DNA from: Fictibacillus gelatini DSM 15865
GTDB lineage: Bacteria; Bacillota; Bacilli; Bacillales; Fictibacillaceae
Reading direction: 5' to 3'
Assembly (NCBI RefSeq): GCF_000430745.1
Contig: NZ_KE387231.1
Span: 26,244 to 90,243, forward strand
DNA length: 64,000 nucleotides
A program made the position numbers and the translations under genes. The notes under the pieces were generated by a model. That model ran no database searches and had not been told where the DNA came from. It saw nothing but the letters and a program-made list of their open reading frames with translations. Below, one piece after another: positions 36,112-44,367 of this stretch; within the stretch, counting starts at the first letter, position 1, and the number at the start of each line of letters is the position of its first letter.

Positions 36112-36530
36112 TGGCAGCAAAACAAAATACATCACACAACCATTTCCCGTGGTCCCATATTGTCGGTTTCGTGCTTTCAATTGTGTTAACGATTGTTGCT
36201 TTATGGTTTGCCTTGCACACGAATTTTTCAGTTAAAGCAAAGCTAATCATCATCTTTATCTTCGCCTTTTTACAAGCGGTCCTTCAGCTTCTTATGTTCA
36301 TGCATATTAAAGAAGGATCGAAAGGCATTCAAACAGGAACGATGATTTACGCGGCATTTATCGCGATTACAGTTGCAGCCGGTTCAGTCTGGGTGATGGC
36401 GATGCCAGGAATGTATCACGATATGCCAATGGATAAAAAGAAACACAACAGCCATGAAAGACATGAAAAGCATAACATGGAGCATGATGGACACAACATG
36501 AGTGATATGGACATGGGCTCTAATAAATAG
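36111..36530 (+). CDS. qoxD: Cytochrome aa3 quinol oxidase subunit IV
   Basis: Small subunit IV, 139 aa: three membrane helices (about 15-35, 42-62, 73-95, with FLQAVLQLLMFMHI) and an exposed tail rich in His and Met (about 108-139). A shorter His-rich tail also exists in B. subtilis QoxD; a metal-binding role is possible but untested. The start is ATG 36111, sharing one base with the qoxC stop; the frame from 36060 would read through qoxC. Confidence 0.93.
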   Translation: MAAKQNTSHNHFPWSHIVGFVLSIVLTIVALWFALHTNFSVKAKLIIIFIFAFLQAVLQLLMFMHIKEGSKGIQTGTMIYAAFIAITVAAGSVWVMAMPGMYHDMPMDKKKHNSHERHEKHNMEHDGHNMSDMDMGSNK

Positions 36531-36545
36531 TTTTGATTGAATAAC

Positions 36546-36575
36546 AAAAGCCTCTTGCGAATAGCAAGAGGCTTT
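36546..36575. terminator. Bidirectional terminator between qoxD and ywcE
   Basis: A 12-bp stem (AAAGCCTCTTGC) with loop GAATA and A/T flanks on both sides. Confidence 0.85.
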
Positions 36576-36589
36576 GTCTGTATCAAGTA

Positions 36590-36871
36590 TTATTTATAAA
36601 TAAGATTTTTATTTTGCATTTTTTTGCGTTTAATCGCTGGTGCGATATAAATAAGGTAAGCAGCGATGTGAGCAAAAATAATATTGGCGGCAAACACAAT
36701 GCCAAAAAGAATATGAGCTGTTGTGCCGATAGTGGTTGTGAAATAAAGTATGAAGTAAGCCCAAATACATGCAATAAACGGCAGCTGGGCAAGAGCTAAT
36801 TTTTTACTATGTTCCCATAAAAACAGCGGTGTAGCTGTCGCAACTAATAAATAAACTACAAAAACATCCAT
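36590..36871 (-). CDS. ywcE: YwcE-like spore membrane protein
   Basis: 93 aa with three hydrophobic segments (about 3-20, 28-50, 55-78) and a basic tail. Place and pattern fit B. subtilis YwcE, a holin-like protein needed for proper spore morphology and germination, which also lies just after qoxD in convergent orientation. TAGGAGTG precedes ATG 36871. Identification rests on synteny plus topology. Confidence 0.8.
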   Translation of the reverse strand: MDVFVVYLLVATATPLFLWEHSKKLALAQLPFIACIWAYFILYFTTTIGTTAHILFGIVFAANIIFAHIAAYLIYIAPAIKRKKMQNKNLIYK

Positions 36872-37027
36872 TCAAATCACTCCTATCTGGTAGATACCGC
36901 TTACAAGTGTGACAAAAGTAAGGATATTTTGTGAACCTTTTGTTACAATTAGTATACAACAGAATTCTGAAAATTAAAAGTGGTAAAGTCGATATTATTA
37001 AATTTAATTAAAAAACCTATTGAAAGA

Positions 37028-37056
37028 ATCCCGACTGTATGTTTTACAGTCGGGAT
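37028..37056. terminator. Terminator at the end of the 140-aa hypothetical gene
   Basis: A 12-bp perfect stem ATCCCGACTGTA spans the stop codon of the minus-strand gene; the plus side ends in CTTGTTTTTTT. Confidence 0.75.
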
Positions 37057-37457
37057 CTTGTTTTTTTAACAACGACTACGTGCGCAAATTTTTGAACAAG
37101 ACAATCATTTAATACAGATTCGGGAATGATTCCAAGTGTCAGGGCGGCATCGATCTTTTCTTTGTCCGGTTGCTTTACAATGCGAATGCAGTCAGTTAAA
37201 TTGAGCTCTTCTAATTTTTGGACCGTTTTTGTTTCATGATAGTTTTCCGTTTTCCGTATTTGCCTCTGCAATTTAAAATCGCCGATACATAATTCGCCTT
37301 TACTATTTTCCCCTACCGTTTGATCAAAATAAGCATTAAAACGTTTTTTAAGTTCCTTCAGTTCGCCTTCAATTTCTTTAGCTTGTACACTTAATTCGTG
37401 AAAACGGCTTACCATTTCATTCGTTATTTCTGCCTTTCCTACATTCGTTCCAGCCAC
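37044..37457 (-). CDS. Hypothetical protein with N-terminal coiled coil
   Basis: 137 aa, soluble. Residues about 15-45 form a charged helix (ELSVQAKEIEGELKELKKRF); the rest is mixed, ending VVVVKKTRSRL. The overall design (helix, then a compact domain with GELCIGDFKLQRQIRKT) recalls phage Gam-like or Gp157-like proteins, but I cannot assign it. The start is GTG 37457, 9 bases after GGGGG; TTG 37466 abuts the ribosome site. A single gene between ywcE and the pst promoter. Confidence 0.6.
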   Translation of the reverse strand: MAGTNVGKAEITNEMVSRFHELSVQAKEIEGELKELKKRFNAYFDQTVGENSKGELCIGDFKLQRQIRKTENYHETKTVQKLEELNLTDCIRIVKQPDKEKIDAALTLGIIPESVLNDCLVQKFAHVVVVKKTRSRL

Positions 37458-37533
37458 AAAATACAACCCCCATCCCTTTTATTGTTCGGTATAGCATATG
37501 AGCTGATATGGAAAATAGACCAGGTTGTCTTTA

Positions 37534-37572
37534 TTTACAAAACCTTTACATTAGCTTCAATCTAGCTAAACA
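37534..37572 (+). promoter_or_regulatory. Pho box (PhoP-binding repeats) of the pst operon
   Basis: TTTACA (37534), TTTACA (37545), TTCAAT (37556) and TAAACA (37567) are spaced exactly 11 bp, the classic arrangement of TT(A/C/T)ACA repeats bound by PhoP~P in Bacillus. They lie about 130 bp before pstS. Induction by phosphate starvation is expected. Confidence 0.82.
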
Positions 37573-37703
37573 AAAAAGCTTTATGGTTAGTATGTAAAGC
37601 AAAACAAGTCCTGGGGGGAATGCTCTTCAAACAAGAAAAAAACGCAATTCGGGGATGCAATTTCTTTAAAAAGACAGTCCATTTATGAGGAGGAAGAAAA
37701 TCA

Positions 37704-38618
37704 ATGAACATTAAAAAAATCATGCTTTTCGCATTAACCCTAACAATGTTACTCCTTGCCTCTGCATGTGGAAACAAAGATGCACAGGGCAATTCGCAAA
37801 ATAAAAATAATGGAGCGAAGGAAGAACAAGGTTCCGGCTCAATTGTTGTTTCCGGTTCAAGCGCAATGCAGCCACTCGCAGCGGCAGCAGCTGAACAATT
37901 TATGCAAAAAAATACGAAAGCTGACATTCAAGTTCAAGCCGGCGGAAGCGGAACAGGACTCAGCCAGGTTTCTGAAGGATCTGTACAAATCGGAAACTCT
38001 GACGTATTTGCGGAAGAAAAAGAAGGAATCAATGCTAAAGATTTAGTCGATCACAAAATTGCCGTTGTCGGCATTACGGCTGCGGTAAACCCTGATGTTG
38101 GTATTAAAGATATTTCGAAAAAAGATTTAATTAAAGTATTTTCAGGAAAAATCAAGAACTGGAAAGAACTCGGTGGAAAAGATCAAAAAATCACGCTTGT
38201 TAACCGTCCGGATTCTTCCGGAACTCGTTCAGTATTCGTTAAATATGGTTTAAATGGTGCAAAAACAGCGGAAGGCGTTACTGAAGATTCATCGAACACG
38301 GTAAAGAAAATTATTTCTGAAACGCCTGGAGCGATCGGATACCTTGCCCTATCTTATTTAAATGATGATAAAGTGGTAGGTTTAAGCATCGATGGAGTAG
38401 AGCCTAAAGAAGAGAATGTCATCAATGGGAAATTTCCGATTTGGGCGTATGAACACTCTTATACAAAAGGTGAGCCAAAAGGGCTTGCTAAACAGTTCCT
38501 TGACTATTTAATGAGCGATGAAGTGCAAAACGGCGTTGTTGCAAAACAAGGATATATTCCTGTGTCAAAAATGAAAGTCGAGCGCAATGCTGAAGGAAAA
38601 ATAAGCAATGTGAAATAA
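37704..38618 (+). CDS. pstS: Phosphate ABC transporter substrate-binding lipoprotein
   Basis: Captures phosphate outside the membrane, 304 aa. Signal peptide with lipobox LASAC (Cys about 22), an Asn/Lys linker, then the PstS fold: VVSGSSAMQPL, QAGGSGTGLSQVSEG, NRPDSSGTRSVF and TPGAIGYLALSY, which hold the phosphate-binding Ser/Thr/Arg/Asp residues. GAGGAGG precedes ATG 37704. First gene of pstSCAB. Confidence 0.96.
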   Translation: MNIKKIMLFALTLTMLLLASACGNKDAQGNSQNKNNGAKEEQGSGSIVVSGSSAMQPLAAAAAEQFMQKNTKADIQVQAGGSGTGLSQVSEGSVQIGNSDVFAEEKEGINAKDLVDHKIAVVGITAAVNPDVGIKDISKKDLIKVFSGKIKNWKELGGKDQKITLVNRPDSSGTRSVFVKYGLNGAKTAEGVTEDSSNTVKKIISETPGAIGYLALSYLNDDKVVGLSIDGVEPKEENVINGKFPIWAYEHSYTKGEPKGLAKQFLDYLMSDEVQNGVVAKQGYIPVSKMKVERNAEGKISNVK

Positions 38619-38694
38619 GTCAAAACACTTACAACCCGGGGTAACTATCCGATTGGATAATTACCCTCTTGTAACGTTTAGAAAGGGGAGCAAC

Positions 38695-39630
38695 ATGGCG
38701 AAAGAGTTTTCAACTGCAAGCGAGCGGTTGTTGAAAAAATCGAATCGTGCAGCATTAAAAATGGAGATGAGAGGGAAATCAATTGTTCTCATTAGTGCCA
38801 TTCTCATTATTGCCGCAACGATTTCCATTACGATTTTTTTAGGTACAAAAGGGTTGCAGTCCTTTTTAGTAAATGGAATAAATGCTGTTGAATTTTTAAC
38901 TGGAACAGTATGGGATATGGGGAAAGATGGAGGGAACGGCCCTTCCTATGGTGCCCTTCCGTTTATTTTTGGGTCATTTGCCGTTACGTTTTTATCGGCA
39001 CTGATCGCCGCACCCCTTGGAATTGGCGGGGCAATCTTCATGACAGAGATTGCGCCATCATGGGGTCGCAAAATTCTTCAACCAGTCATTGAATTGTTAG
39101 TAGGGATTCCATCAGTAGTCTATGGCTTTATTGGGCTTACTGTCTTAGTGCCATTTGTTCGCAACCATGTCGGCGGCCAGGGATTTAGCCTCCTTTCAGG
39201 CATGATCGTCTTATCAGTAATGATTTTGCCGACGGTTACAAGTATTGCGACCGATACACTCAGGTCACTTCCTGGAGGATTAAGGGAATCTTCGTACGCG
39301 CTCGGGGCAACGAGATGGCAAACAATATACCGTGTGTTGGTGCCAGCAGCTTTACCCGGGCTTTTGACAGCGATCGTTTTAGGAATGGCCCGCGCGTTTG
39401 GAGAAGCACTTGCTGTTCAGATGGTAATTGGAAATACGAAAGAATTGCCGTCATCACTTTTAGATTCTGCCGGGACGTTAACGACAATTATTACATTGAA
39501 TATGGGCCATACGACATATGGCAGTGTGGAAAATAATGCACTCTGGTCTTTAGCACTTATTTTATTAATCATGTCATTTATCTTTATTTTAATCATTCGT
39601 TATCTTTCATCCAGGAGGCAATACCGATGA
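38695..39630 (+). CDS. pstC: Phosphate ABC transporter permease PstC
   Basis: Inner-membrane permease, 311 aa, six helices. The cytoplasmic coupling loop carries the EAA motif (GLRESSYALGATRWQTIYRVLVPAALPG). The start is ATG 38695 after AAAGGGGAG; an upstream frame from 38653 lacks a ribosome site. The last 4 bp overlap pstA. Confidence 0.95.
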   Translation: MAKEFSTASERLLKKSNRAALKMEMRGKSIVLISAILIIAATISITIFLGTKGLQSFLVNGINAVEFLTGTVWDMGKDGGNGPSYGALPFIFGSFAVTFLSALIAAPLGIGGAIFMTEIAPSWGRKILQPVIELLVGIPSVVYGFIGLTVLVPFVRNHVGGQGFSLLSGMIVLSVMILPTVTSIATDTLRSLPGGLRESSYALGATRWQTIYRVLVPAALPGLLTAIVLGMARAFGEALAVQMVIGNTKELPSSLLDSAGTLTTIITLNMGHTTYGSVENNALWSLALILLIMSFIFILIIRYLSSRRQYR

Positions 39631-40514
39631 ATAGCAGAGTGGCCAATAAAATTGCAACGGGCGTTTTTACAGCCATTGCAGCGATCATTATTTTTGTTTT
39701 AGTTGGTTTGTTAAGTTACATTCTATATCGCGGATTTGGAAAATTGACATTGGACTTTCTGACTTCTCCTTCGAGTGATTTCCAGGCGGGTGGCGGTATT
39801 GGCAATCAGTTATTTAATTCTTTTTATATTCTTTTAATCACAATGATGATTGCTGTCCCTCTTGGACTCGGTGGTGGAATTTACATGGCTGAATATGCAA
39901 AGCCAGGAAAGATAACCGATTTTATTCGTTCCTGTATTGAAGTATTAGCATCATTGCCGTCCATCGTTATTGGGATGTTCGGGATGTTGATTTTTGTAAA
40001 TTTAACGGGATGGGGATATACGATTTTCTCCGGGGCACTTGCGCTTACCATTTTTAATTTGCCGGTTTTAGTAAGGGTTTGTGAAGATGCCATCCGTTCC
40101 GTCCCAAGAGACCAAAAAGAGGCGAGTCTTGCGCTTGGGATTACGCACTGGCATACCATTAAAACGGTCTTGATTCCAAGTGCCTTTCCAACCATTTTAA
40201 CAGGAGTTATTTTAGCATCTGGCCGCGTATTTGGTGAAGCTGCTGCATTGCTTTTTACAGCGGGTTTAACGACTCCGAGACTTGACTTTTCGAACTGGAA
40301 TCCGTTTGATGAGACGTCTCCATTAAATATCTTTCGTCCGGCTGAAACACTTGCCGTGCATATTTGGAAAGTGAACACGCAAGGGCTGATTCCTGATGTT
40401 CAGGAAGTGGCAGATGGTTCTTCTGCCGTTCTCATCTTATCAGTTCTTCTATTTAATTTGCTGGCAAGATGGATTGGAAGTCTCGTTCATAAAAAACTGA
40501 CGGCTGCAAAATAA
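39627..40514 (+). CDS. pstA: Phosphate ABC transporter permease PstA
   Basis: The second permease, 295 aa, six helices, pairing with PstC. EAA loop: DQKEASLALGITHWHTIKTVLIPSAFP. Its ATG is embedded in the pstC stop (ATGA overlap). The N-terminal signature GNQLFNSFYILLITMMIAVPLG is typical. Confidence 0.95.
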   Translation: MNSRVANKIATGVFTAIAAIIIFVLVGLLSYILYRGFGKLTLDFLTSPSSDFQAGGGIGNQLFNSFYILLITMMIAVPLGLGGGIYMAEYAKPGKITDFIRSCIEVLASLPSIVIGMFGMLIFVNLTGWGYTIFSGALALTIFNLPVLVRVCEDAIRSVPRDQKEASLALGITHWHTIKTVLIPSAFPTILTGVILASGRVFGEAAALLFTAGLTTPRLDFSNWNPFDETSPLNIFRPAETLAVHIWKVNTQGLIPDVQEVADGSSAVLILSVLLFNLLARWIGSLVHKKLTAAK

Positions 40515-40533
40515 AAGAAATGGGTGAAACGTT

Positions 40534-41343
40534 ATGCTTCTGACAAAAATGAAACCTGAATTTGAAATAAGCGAGGCTCATGAACGTAAAGAAACTGCGC
40601 TTGACGTCAAACAATTAAATATTTATTACGGCAATCATCGCGCTGTCAAAGATATTTCCTTTACGATTGAAAAAAATGCAGTAACGGCGCTCATCGGCCC
40701 TTCTGGTTGCGGAAAATCAACTTTTTTGCGGAGCATCAACCGGATGAATGATTTAATTCCCGGAGCAAGAAGCGAAGGTATCATTCTTTACGAAGATGTC
40801 AATTTAATTGAAGACAATATTAACGTTGTCGCTCTAAGGAAAGAAATCGGAATGGTGTTTCAACGCCCGAATCCATTCGCAAAGTCAATTTACAATAATA
40901 TCACGCACGCCTTAAAGTTTTACGGCATACGTTCGAAAAAGAAGCTTGACCAAATCGTGGAAGAAAGTCTAAGAAAAGCGGCGCTCTGGGAAGAGGTGAA
41001 AGATCGCTTGCACGATTCGGCGCTTAGCCTCTCCGGGGGACAGCAGCAAAGGCTTTGCATCGCAAGAACGCTTGCTGTAAATCCTAAAATTTTGCTTTTA
41101 GACGAACCGGCTTCAGCTCTAGATCCAATCTCTACTGCAAAAATTGAAGAGTTGATTATGGAGCTCAAAAAAGAGTACACCATTATCATTGTTACACACA
41201 GCATGCAACAAGCCTCAAGGATATCCGATAAAACGGCGTTCTTTTTAAGCGGAGAGCTCGTGGAATTTGACCAGACGGATAAAATTTTTACAAATCCGTC
41301 CAACCAAAAAACGGAGGAATACATCTCTGGCCGGTTTGGATAA
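40534..41343 (+). CDS. pstB: Phosphate ABC transporter ATPase PstB
   Basis: Cytoplasmic ATPase, 269 aa: Walker [11 protein letters not shown]-loop MVFQRPNPF, signature LSGGQQQR, Walker [13 protein letters not shown] and H-loop [11 protein letters not shown] 40534 follows a weak GGGTGA site. B. subtilis has two tandem pstB genes and many bacteria add phoU; neither is present here. Confidence 0.96.
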   Translation: MLLTKMKPEFEISEAHERKETALDVKQLNIYYGNHRAVKDISFTIEKNAVTALIGPSGCGKSTFLRSINRMNDLIPGARSEGIILYEDVNLIEDNINVVALRKEIGMVFQRPNPFAKSIYNNITHALKFYGIRSKKKLDQIVEESLRKAALWEEVKDRLHDSALSLSGGQQQRLCIARTLAVNPKILLLDEPASALDPISTAKIEELIMELKKEYTIIIVTHSMQQASRISDKTAFFLSGELVEFDQTDKIFTNPSNQKTEEYISGRFG

Positions 41344-41408
41344 TTTTGCTTTATGTTTAGGTAAAACGAAATGCCAGTGCTAAAAGAGAAGAAATTAGGG
41401 GACTTCCG

Positions 41409-42116
41409 ATGGGGCAAAAGGTATTGATTGTCGATGATGAAACTTCTATTCTTGCATTATTACAATTTACTCTTGAGCAAGCGGGGTTTACGGTCATTAC
41501 CGCAACGGATGGCAAAGAAGCGTTACGCTTAACGAAAGAGGAAAACCCCGATTTAATGATTCTTGATTTAATGCTACCTATAAAAGATGGGCTGGAAGTA
41601 TGTAAAGAAATTCGGGAACAACGAATCAATACGCCAATTTTAGTATTAACGGCAAAAGTAGATGAATGCCATAAACTGCTTGGCCTTGAATTAGGGGCCG
41701 ATGATTATTTGACAAAGCCTTTCAGCCCTCGTGAAGTTGTTGCCAGGGTAAAGGCTATCTTAAGACGAGTTCATAGAATAAATATGATGGAAACTGAACG
41801 ACGAAACCAATCTGCCGAAATGAAAATCGGCGATATTAAGATACATTTTTTAAACTATGAAGTCTTTGTTAAAGGAAAACAGCTTGAGCTAACGAAGAAA
41901 GAATTTGATTTGCTTAGTTTTCTTATAAAAAATAAAGGGCGCCTGTTGAGCCGAAAGCTTCTGCTTCAAGCTATATGGAACTCGGACTTTAAAGGAAACG
42001 CGAGAATTGTAGATGTCCATATAAGCCGCCTTCGTGAAAAAATTGAACAAAACCCGAAAAGGCCGGAATATATTAAGACAATAAAAGGACAGGGATACAA
42101 GTTCAAAGACCTTTAA
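41409..42116 (+). CDS. PhoP-like OmpR-family response regulator
   Basis: 235 aa: receiver domain (about 1-120; acidic pair DDE at 10-12, phospho-acceptor Asp in LILDLMLP, Lys in YLTKPF) and an OmpR winged helix (about 140-235, RIVDVHISRLREKIEQNP). The pattern is close to B. subtilis PhoP. It lies 65 bp after pstB and may be co-transcribed, so a role in phosphate control is likely. No histidine kinase is adjacent, which makes it an orphan within this window. Confidence 0.88.
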   Translation: MGQKVLIVDDETSILALLQFTLEQAGFTVITATDGKEALRLTKEENPDLMILDLMLPIKDGLEVCKEIREQRINTPILVLTAKVDECHKLLGLELGADDYLTKPFSPREVVARVKAILRRVHRINMMETERRNQSAEMKIGDIKIHFLNYEVFVKGKQLELTKKEFDLLSFLIKNKGRLLSRKLLLQAIWNSDFKGNARIVDVHISRLREKIEQNPKRPEYIKTIKGQGYKFKDL

Positions 42117-42224
42117 GTGAGTGTTACTTAAGGTCAAACAGCCTAAACATTTTGAACACCCGCTTTAATCAAATGATTGCGAATTATAAAGGATATAGTA
42201 AAATTGAATCAGGTGAATAGTCTT

Positions 42225-42250
42225 CCCTTCTACGAGTAGAAGGGATTTTT
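42225..42250 (+). terminator. Terminator of the pst/response-regulator unit
   Basis: A 9-bp stem CCCTTCTAC with loop GA and five T, 35 bp before the next gene. Confidence 0.82.
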
Positions 42251-42284
42251 CATATGTCGATACTGGCTTGAGGGGAAAAGTTAA

Positions 42285-44027
42285 ATGGAGCGAAATGCAG
42301 CAAGCGGCAACAGGCAAAACACGCAGGAACTAGAAGTAAAATTAAGAGATGTTGAAAATAAATTTCGCACAATAATGGAATCGATCAATGATGCGATCGT
42401 CATTGCCAATAGCGAGATGGACATTATTTCATGGAACAGCGGGGCTGAACGGCTATTTGGGCATAAGAAAACCGAGATCATCGGAAAGAAGCTGACAGTC
42501 ATTATGCCGGATCGGTTTCAAGAGGCACACAAAAAAGGAATGACTCGATTTTTACAAACGAAAGAGCCGAAAGCGATTGGAAGAACGGTGGAGTTAGTTG
42601 GGAAGAGAAAAGAGGGAACCGAATTTCCGTTAGAGCTTTCAATTGGCACATGGGAAACGGATGATGAAATTTACTTTAGCGGCATCATCAGGGATATAAC
42701 GGAACGGAAAAGGGCTGAGGAACAAATCAATCAAATGGCTTATTATGATCCGCTTACGGGTTTGCCGAACCGAAGGCTGTTTGAGGATCGCCTGTTAATC
42801 GCGCTCGAGCAGGCGCAGCGTGAAGAGCAGGAAGTTGCGGTTATGTTTATCGATTTGGACCGTTTTAAATTCGTCAATGATACGTTAGGGCATGCATTTG
42901 GAGATGCATTGTTAAAAGAAGTCGCTAAAGCGTTGTTGCGCTGTTTGCGAAAAGGGGATACTGTGTCGAGGCAAGGAGGAGATGAATTTTGCCTATTGCT
43001 TCCGGCAGCTGCCCAGGAAGACATTGCTACAATTTCTGAGCGTATTCTTTATGTGTTCTCAAGCCCATTCCGGATAGAAGACCATGAAATCTTTATTACA
43101 CCAAGCATTGGAATCAGCCTTTATCCCCATGATGGCGCTGATCCATATAGTTTGATGAAAAACGCGGATACGGCACTGTACCGGGCGAAAGAGTGTGGAA
43201 GAAATACATTTCAGCTTTATACAGCAGCAATGAATGACTCGATCACGAAGCGGGTGGCATTGGAGAAAGAACTTCGCAAGGCTCTGGAAAAAAAAGAGTT
43301 CGAGCTTCATTTTCAGCCACAGGTAAATATCGAAACCGGAGCATTAATAGGATTTGAAGCATTATTGCGCTGGAGGCATGGACAGCGCGGAAATATTCCA
43401 CCTGATCAATTTATTCCATTAGCTGAAGAAACCGGGCTTATAATCCCGATTTCGGAATGGGTGCTCCGGGAAGCGTGTAAACAAAATAAAGATTGGCATA
43501 ACCGTGGTTTTCCACGTGTTCCTGTCTCCGTCAATCTTTCAGCTATTCATATGAAAGCGCATAATCTTGTCGCTACCATTGCGCAAATTTTAAAAGAGAC
43601 CAATTTGGATCCGTGCTATTTGGAACTTGAAATTACGGAAAGTGGCGCAATGGAAAATGCGCGGGAGATTGTGGACAAGCTGCGCCAATTAAAAGATATG
43701 GGAATAAAAATCTCGATTGATGATTTTGGAACGGGCTATTCATCTCTGGGCTATTTAAAACGGTTTCCGATTGATACATTGAAAATTGACCGGTCCTTTA
43801 TATGGGACTTAGAAGAAAGCGATACCGCCGCCATTATGAAAACGATTATCGCACTTGCACAGAGCTTAAAGCTTAAGGTAATTGCAGAAGGAGTGGAAAC
43901 TGAAGAACAGCTTTCCTTTTTGCAAGACCACCTGTGTGACAGAGGACAAGGGTATTTCTTCAGCAAGCCATTGCCGGCAGATGAAATTGAAAAGAACCTC
44001 TTCAATTATACGAGAAGTTGGACTTAG
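42285..44027 (+). CDS. PAS-GGDEF-EAL cyclic-di-GMP protein
   Basis: 580 aa, cytosolic: PAS sensor (about 20-145), GGDEF diguanylate cyclase (about 150-310) and EAL phosphodiesterase (about 325-575). The cyclase site RQGGDEF is intact, preceded by the inhibitory RxxD (RKGD) at five residues. EAL catalytic residues are also intact: GFEALLRW, VNLSAIH, ELEITESG, DDFGTGYSSL, LKIDRSFI and AEGVETEEQ. Both activities are therefore possible; the PAS domain may choose between them. No membrane helix. It is a separate unit from the upstream regulator because of the terminator between them. Confidence 0.93.
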   Translation: MERNAASGNRQNTQELEVKLRDVENKFRTIMESINDAIVIANSEMDIISWNSGAERLFGHKKTEIIGKKLTVIMPDRFQEAHKKGMTRFLQTKEPKAIGRTVELVGKRKEGTEFPLELSIGTWETDDEIYFSGIIRDITERKRAEEQINQMAYYDPLTGLPNRRLFEDRLLIALEQAQREEQEVAVMFIDLDRFKFVNDTLGHAFGDALLKEVAKALLRCLRKGDTVSRQGGDEFCLLLPAAAQEDIATISERILYVFSSPFRIEDHEIFITPSIGISLYPHDGADPYSLMKNADTALYRAKECGRNTFQLYTAAMNDSITKRVALEKELRKALEKKEFELHFQPQVNIETGALIGFEALLRWRHGQRGNIPPDQFIPLAEETGLIIPISEWVLREACKQNKDWHNRGFPRVPVSVNLSAIHMKAHNLVATIAQILKETNLDPCYLELEITESGAMENAREIVDKLRQLKDMGIKISIDDFGTGYSSLGYLKRFPIDTLKIDRSFIWDLEESDTAAIMKTIIALAQSLKLKVIAEGVETEEQLSFLQDHLCDRGQGYFFSKPLPADEIEKNLFNYTRSWT

Positions 44028-44036
44028 CTTAACGGG

Positions 44037-44070
44037 CAGTTTTTGAATAATTTCAAAACTGCTCTTTTTT
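44037..44070 (+). terminator. Terminator of the GGDEF/EAL gene
   Basis: GCAGTTTTTGAA pairs with TTTCAAAACTGC, then CT and eight T. Confidence 0.85.
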
Positions 44071-44318
44071 TTATAAATTATTTTTTTGAATGTTTATAAA
44101 TTGTATAAGTTATAGAAACAAAAGACATTTCCCGACAAAATACGGGAAATAATATAGTCAGGTTAAAACGGTCTCCTTTTCTTGGAAAAGAGGTTGAATA
44201 GTTATACAGCACAAGGAATTTATCTATCAATTTTCCGAACACTTGGAAGAAATAGCATTTTTCAAATTCGACAAAAGGTGATAAAATACAACTACGCCAT
44301 TATTCAATAGCGTTTTCA

Positions 44319-44334
44319 TTGTAAGCGTATACAA
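44319..44334. promoter_or_regulatory. cre site upstream of the amino-acid permease
   Basis: TTGTAAGCGTATACAA fits the full cre consensus WTGNAANCGNWNNCAW, 33 bp before the start codon, so CcpA repression is likely. The rest of the 340-bp gap (44028-44367) is AT-rich with one small dyad near 44171; no riboswitch was recognised. Confidence 0.7.
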
Positions 44335-44367
44335 CCCAACCTCTAAAAAACATCAAGGAGAGATGGT

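Noticed and set aside
42107..42134. Hairpin at the end of the response regulator as terminator
   Set aside because: The stem is good but has no T-run; the real terminator is at 42225-42250.
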